DNA of 64,000 bases from a bacterium (GTDB lineage Bacteria > Elusimicrobiota > Elusimicrobia > UBA1565 > UBA9628). Within the stretch, counting starts at the first letter, position 1; each line of letters opens with the position of its first letter. This document shows positions 62,212 to 64,000 of the stretch, piece by piece. The position numbers and the translations under genes were made by a program. The DNA lies in NCBI GenBank assembly GCA_021796015.1, contig JAJYOT010000002.1:4449-68448 (forward strand), read 5' to 3'. The notes under the pieces were generated by a model. That model saw only the letters and a list, made by a program, of their open reading frames with translations. It was not told the DNA's origin and made no database searches.

Positions 62212-62220
62212 ATTATATCA
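62212..62220 (-). promoter_or_regulatory. Extended -10 promoter of gmk
   Basis: TGATATAAT on the - strand (62220-62212), identical to the rpmH element. The -10 ends 8 nt before GTG 62203; predicted start about 62205. No good -35. Confidence 0.65.
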
Positions 62221-62254
62221 AACACGACACGCGGGAAACTCAAAAAATTGTAAA

Positions 62255-62325
62255 CTATGCCTCTTCCTCGTAACTCCTAGGGACGGCATTGTCCCGACCT
62301 TAAAGATTGTGGCGAGAGAGGACTC
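62255..62325 (-). repeat. 71-nt palindromic dispersed repeat, copy 3
   Basis: On the - strand it begins GAGTCCTCTCTCG, has ATCTTTAAGGTCGGGACAAT at the core followed by GCCGTCCCTAGG, and ends GAGGAAGAGGCATAG. It is the same length as copies 1 and 2 and matches copy 1 strongly in its first half. It lies between divergent gmk and the last gene. Confidence 0.85.
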
Positions 62326-62336
62326 ATTCAAATAAA

Positions 62337-63941
62337 ATGCGACAAAACCGGTTTTTAACTCCTTCAAGACTATCCTGGGTCGTTTTTTTTATTTTAAGTC
62401 TCACCCCCATCTTTTTTTATTTCGGCTATTTGGCGGCTTACGGGGTTAATGTCCCTCTCTGGGATGATTGGGAAATTGTCTCCCTGATGGGACATTTCTA
62501 TGCCGGGAACCTCAAATTCGCGCACCTTTGGGCTCAACATAACGAAAACCGGATGCTGATTCCTAATCTTATTTTTATCGCCCTCTACCGTCTAACGGCT
62601 TTTAACGTCAAAGCGGCCATGGTGGCCAGCGGGATATTTTTAACGCTCGCTTTCGTTTGTTTTACTTATATTTTTTTAAAACGACATTCCTTGAACTGGA
62701 AGTTTGTTCCCTTGGCGTATCTGTTTTTCAACCTCGCCGACACACAGAACATCCTCTGGGGATTTCAAATGGCCTGGCAATGGATATCTTTTTGTTTTTT
62801 TGGGTGCATTCTCTGCCTTGAAGAATCAGGAAACAGTCAAAAGGCTTTTGCCACCGCCGTCCTATTTGCCATCCTTGCGTCTTTTTCTTCCCTTCAGGGA
62901 CTTTTTGTTTGGCTCGCGGGATTTATTTATCTTTTGTTTAATGATTTCAGTCCACGACAAAAAAAAATTTGGATATCCACCGCCCTCATCTGCGGAATCA
63001 TCTATTTCACCGGCTTTAATTTTCACTCAACCGGGGGACCTCCGATTTTTTATGCCTTTAACCATCCCCTCTCAATGCTTGAGTATCTTTCCATGCTCTT
63101 GGGCAGGATTCTCCTGTTTCCAAATCTGTATACGTATGCGGGAAATACATTTTTTATCGCCAGAGAGTTCGCCGGTTTTTCTCTTTTTTTAATCGGCTTG
63201 TTCTCAACTGCAAAAGCGTTCATGGAGTCGAGGAGAAACAAAGCTCTCCTTCTGCCCGCGTCCCTTGGGACTTTTTCCCTCCTTTTCTGCGTATCGGCGA
63301 CCATTGGACGCACTGGATTCGGCCTCGAACAGGCCCTTGAAACGCGCTATGCTCTTTACGGAATTTTCCTTCTTATTTCCATCTACCTAACTTTACTGGA
63401 AATGATTAAGACCCGTCGCGAAGAGTTGAAACTTATTTTTAGATTTTTCTTGCTTCTCCTCATAATTCAAATTGGATATTCTCTCCAGTGGGGAATTTTC
63501 GTTGGGCAAGGATATCTCAATCGAGGACTCAAAGGGCAGGAAATACTCATCAACTATAAGGCCGCCTACCCAAATTTGATATCACATTATCTCTATTATC
63601 CGCATCCTCAAAAAGTTATTCCCCGAGCAGCCATTCTCGAGAAGCATCGTCTAAATATTTTTGCAAACTGGAAAGCGCATACGCTTTTGCCCGCGCCAGA
63701 ATCATTAAAACGCTTATTTCAAAAGCGTCCAACCGATTGGCTGATTTGGAAGCTCCTCTCGACTATTTATTTTTATCGCCCAGACTTGCAAGAAAAATAT
63801 CCGCCGATTCCGTCAGAGAAAAAGTTCGCGCAAGAAATCGCGTCATGGGCCGATCGTCGTGGGATAACAGACGACCAAGATAGGATATTTCTAATACCCT
63901 GGAAAGCTCAAATTCTCCAAATCAACCGCGCACTTAAGTAA
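62337..63941 (+). CDS. Polytopic membrane protein, possibly GT-C glycosyltransferase-like
   Basis: A 534-residue protein with about ten membrane helices and a soluble C-terminal 110 residues. After helix 1 a periplasmic loop has VPLWDDWEIV and, 45 residues later, QHNENRMLIPN. An acidic WDDWE-type loop after the first helix is the layout of GT-C glycosyltransferases and related uncharacterised proteins, where an Asp or Glu is catalytic; this is a fold-level guess. ATG 62337 is preferred over TTG 62307, which lies inside the repeat. Nothing is seen in the 59 nt after it to the window end. Confidence 0.72.
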   Translation: MRQNRFLTPSRLSWVVFFILSLTPIFFYFGYLAAYGVNVPLWDDWEIVSLMGHFYAGNLKFAHLWAQHNENRMLIPNLIFIALYRLTAFNVKAAMVASGIFLTLAFVCFTYIFLKRHSLNWKFVPLAYLFFNLADTQNILWGFQMAWQWISFCFFGCILCLEESGNSQKAFATAVLFAILASFSSLQGLFVWLAGFIYLLFNDFSPRQKKIWISTALICGIIYFTGFNFHSTGGPPIFYAFNHPLSMLEYLSMLLGRILLFPNLYTYAGNTFFIAREFAGFSLFLIGLFSTAKAFMESRRNKALLLPASLGTFSLLFCVSATIGRTGFGLEQALETRYALYGIFLLISIYLTLLEMIKTRREELKLIFRFFLLLLIIQIGYSLQWGIFVGQGYLNRGLKGQEILINYKAAYPNLISHYLYYPHPQKVIPRAAILEKHRLNIFANWKAHTLLPAPESLKRLFQKRPTDWLIWKLLSTIYFYRPDLQEKYPPIPSEKKFAQEIASWADRRGITDDQDRIFLIPWKAQILQINRALK

Positions 63942-64000
63942 CAAGAGAATATATTTTTTCTCAGATTATTGAGCTATTTTCCCGCCGTTTAAGACCGCCT

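Noticed and set aside
1..64000. tRNA, rRNA, CRISPR arrays, insertion sequences, prophage genes, riboswitches
   Set aside because: Nothing in the intergenic gaps or genes resembled any of these; gaps are short and the few long ones are accounted for.

Overview
The window comes from the chromosome of a Gram-negative (diderm) bacterium with mid-range GC. It encodes apolipoprotein N-acyltransferase, outer-membrane beta-barrel proteins, c-type cytochromes with a System II (ResB/CcsA) maturation pair, and a MurE with the DNPR motif of meso-diaminopimelate peptidoglycan. The phylum cannot be fixed from the sequence. The gene mix (CheC/CheD chemotaxis, split CoaB and CoaC, AspRS with non-discriminating signature residues, division cluster ending at murG) would fit an under-studied phylum such as Elusimicrobiota or a neighbour, but that is a guess.

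Layout. Bases 1-1630 are accessory: the end of an unknown gene, a protein with a class III nucleotidyl-cyclase-like pattern, and a BrnT/BrnA toxin-antitoxin pair. Bases 1664-10758 hold the conserved rpmH-rnpA-yidD-yidC-khpB-mnmE ... mnmG-rsmG block (ribosome, RNase P, membrane insertion, tRNA U34 modification), interrupted by a Spinster-like transporter and unknown membrane proteins. Bases 11924-23252 are the division and cell-wall cluster mraZ-rsmH-ftsL-ftsI-murE-murF-mraY-murD-ftsW-murG, followed by aspS instead of murC/murB/ftsQ/ftsA/ftsZ. Bases 25067-31804 form an electron-transfer island: an exported cupredoxin-like protein (frame broken at an A7 run), a Cyc2-like cytochrome-porin, a c4-type dihaem cytochrome, a small lipoprotein, and ResB plus CcsA. 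Bases 31846-44968 are a chemosensory cluster: REC-kinase, two CheY-like proteins, CheW, CheA, an FtsA-like ATPase, a CheC-CheD fusion, MCP, CheR and CheB on the + strand, then CheY and a REC-REC-CheX protein on the - strand. No flagellar or pilus structural genes are present. Bases 45013-62203 are all on the - strand and mostly housekeeping: prfB, a deacetylase-like enzyme, lnt, secA, an outer-membrane protein, mltG, a methylmalonyl-CoA mutase large subunit, a FecR-domain protein, tyrS, priA, a PmtA-like methyltransferase, udg, coaB, coaC, rpoZ and gmk. The last gene, on the + strand, encodes a polytopic membrane protein.

The most notable items are the cupredoxin/Cyc2-like/c4 module, which parallels known Fe(II)-oxidation chains; a two-cysteine C-terminal tail shared by two exported proteins of that module; the FtsA-like protein with beta-grasp-like repeats inside the chemotaxis cluster; a 71-nt palindromic repeat present three times between genes; several promoters placed 7-9 nt ahead of start codons that lack Shine-Dalgarno sequences, which suggests leaderless mRNAs; and an rnpA whose conserved N-terminus has no ATG, GTG or TTG start. 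No tRNA, rRNA, CRISPR array, insertion sequence or prophage was seen.
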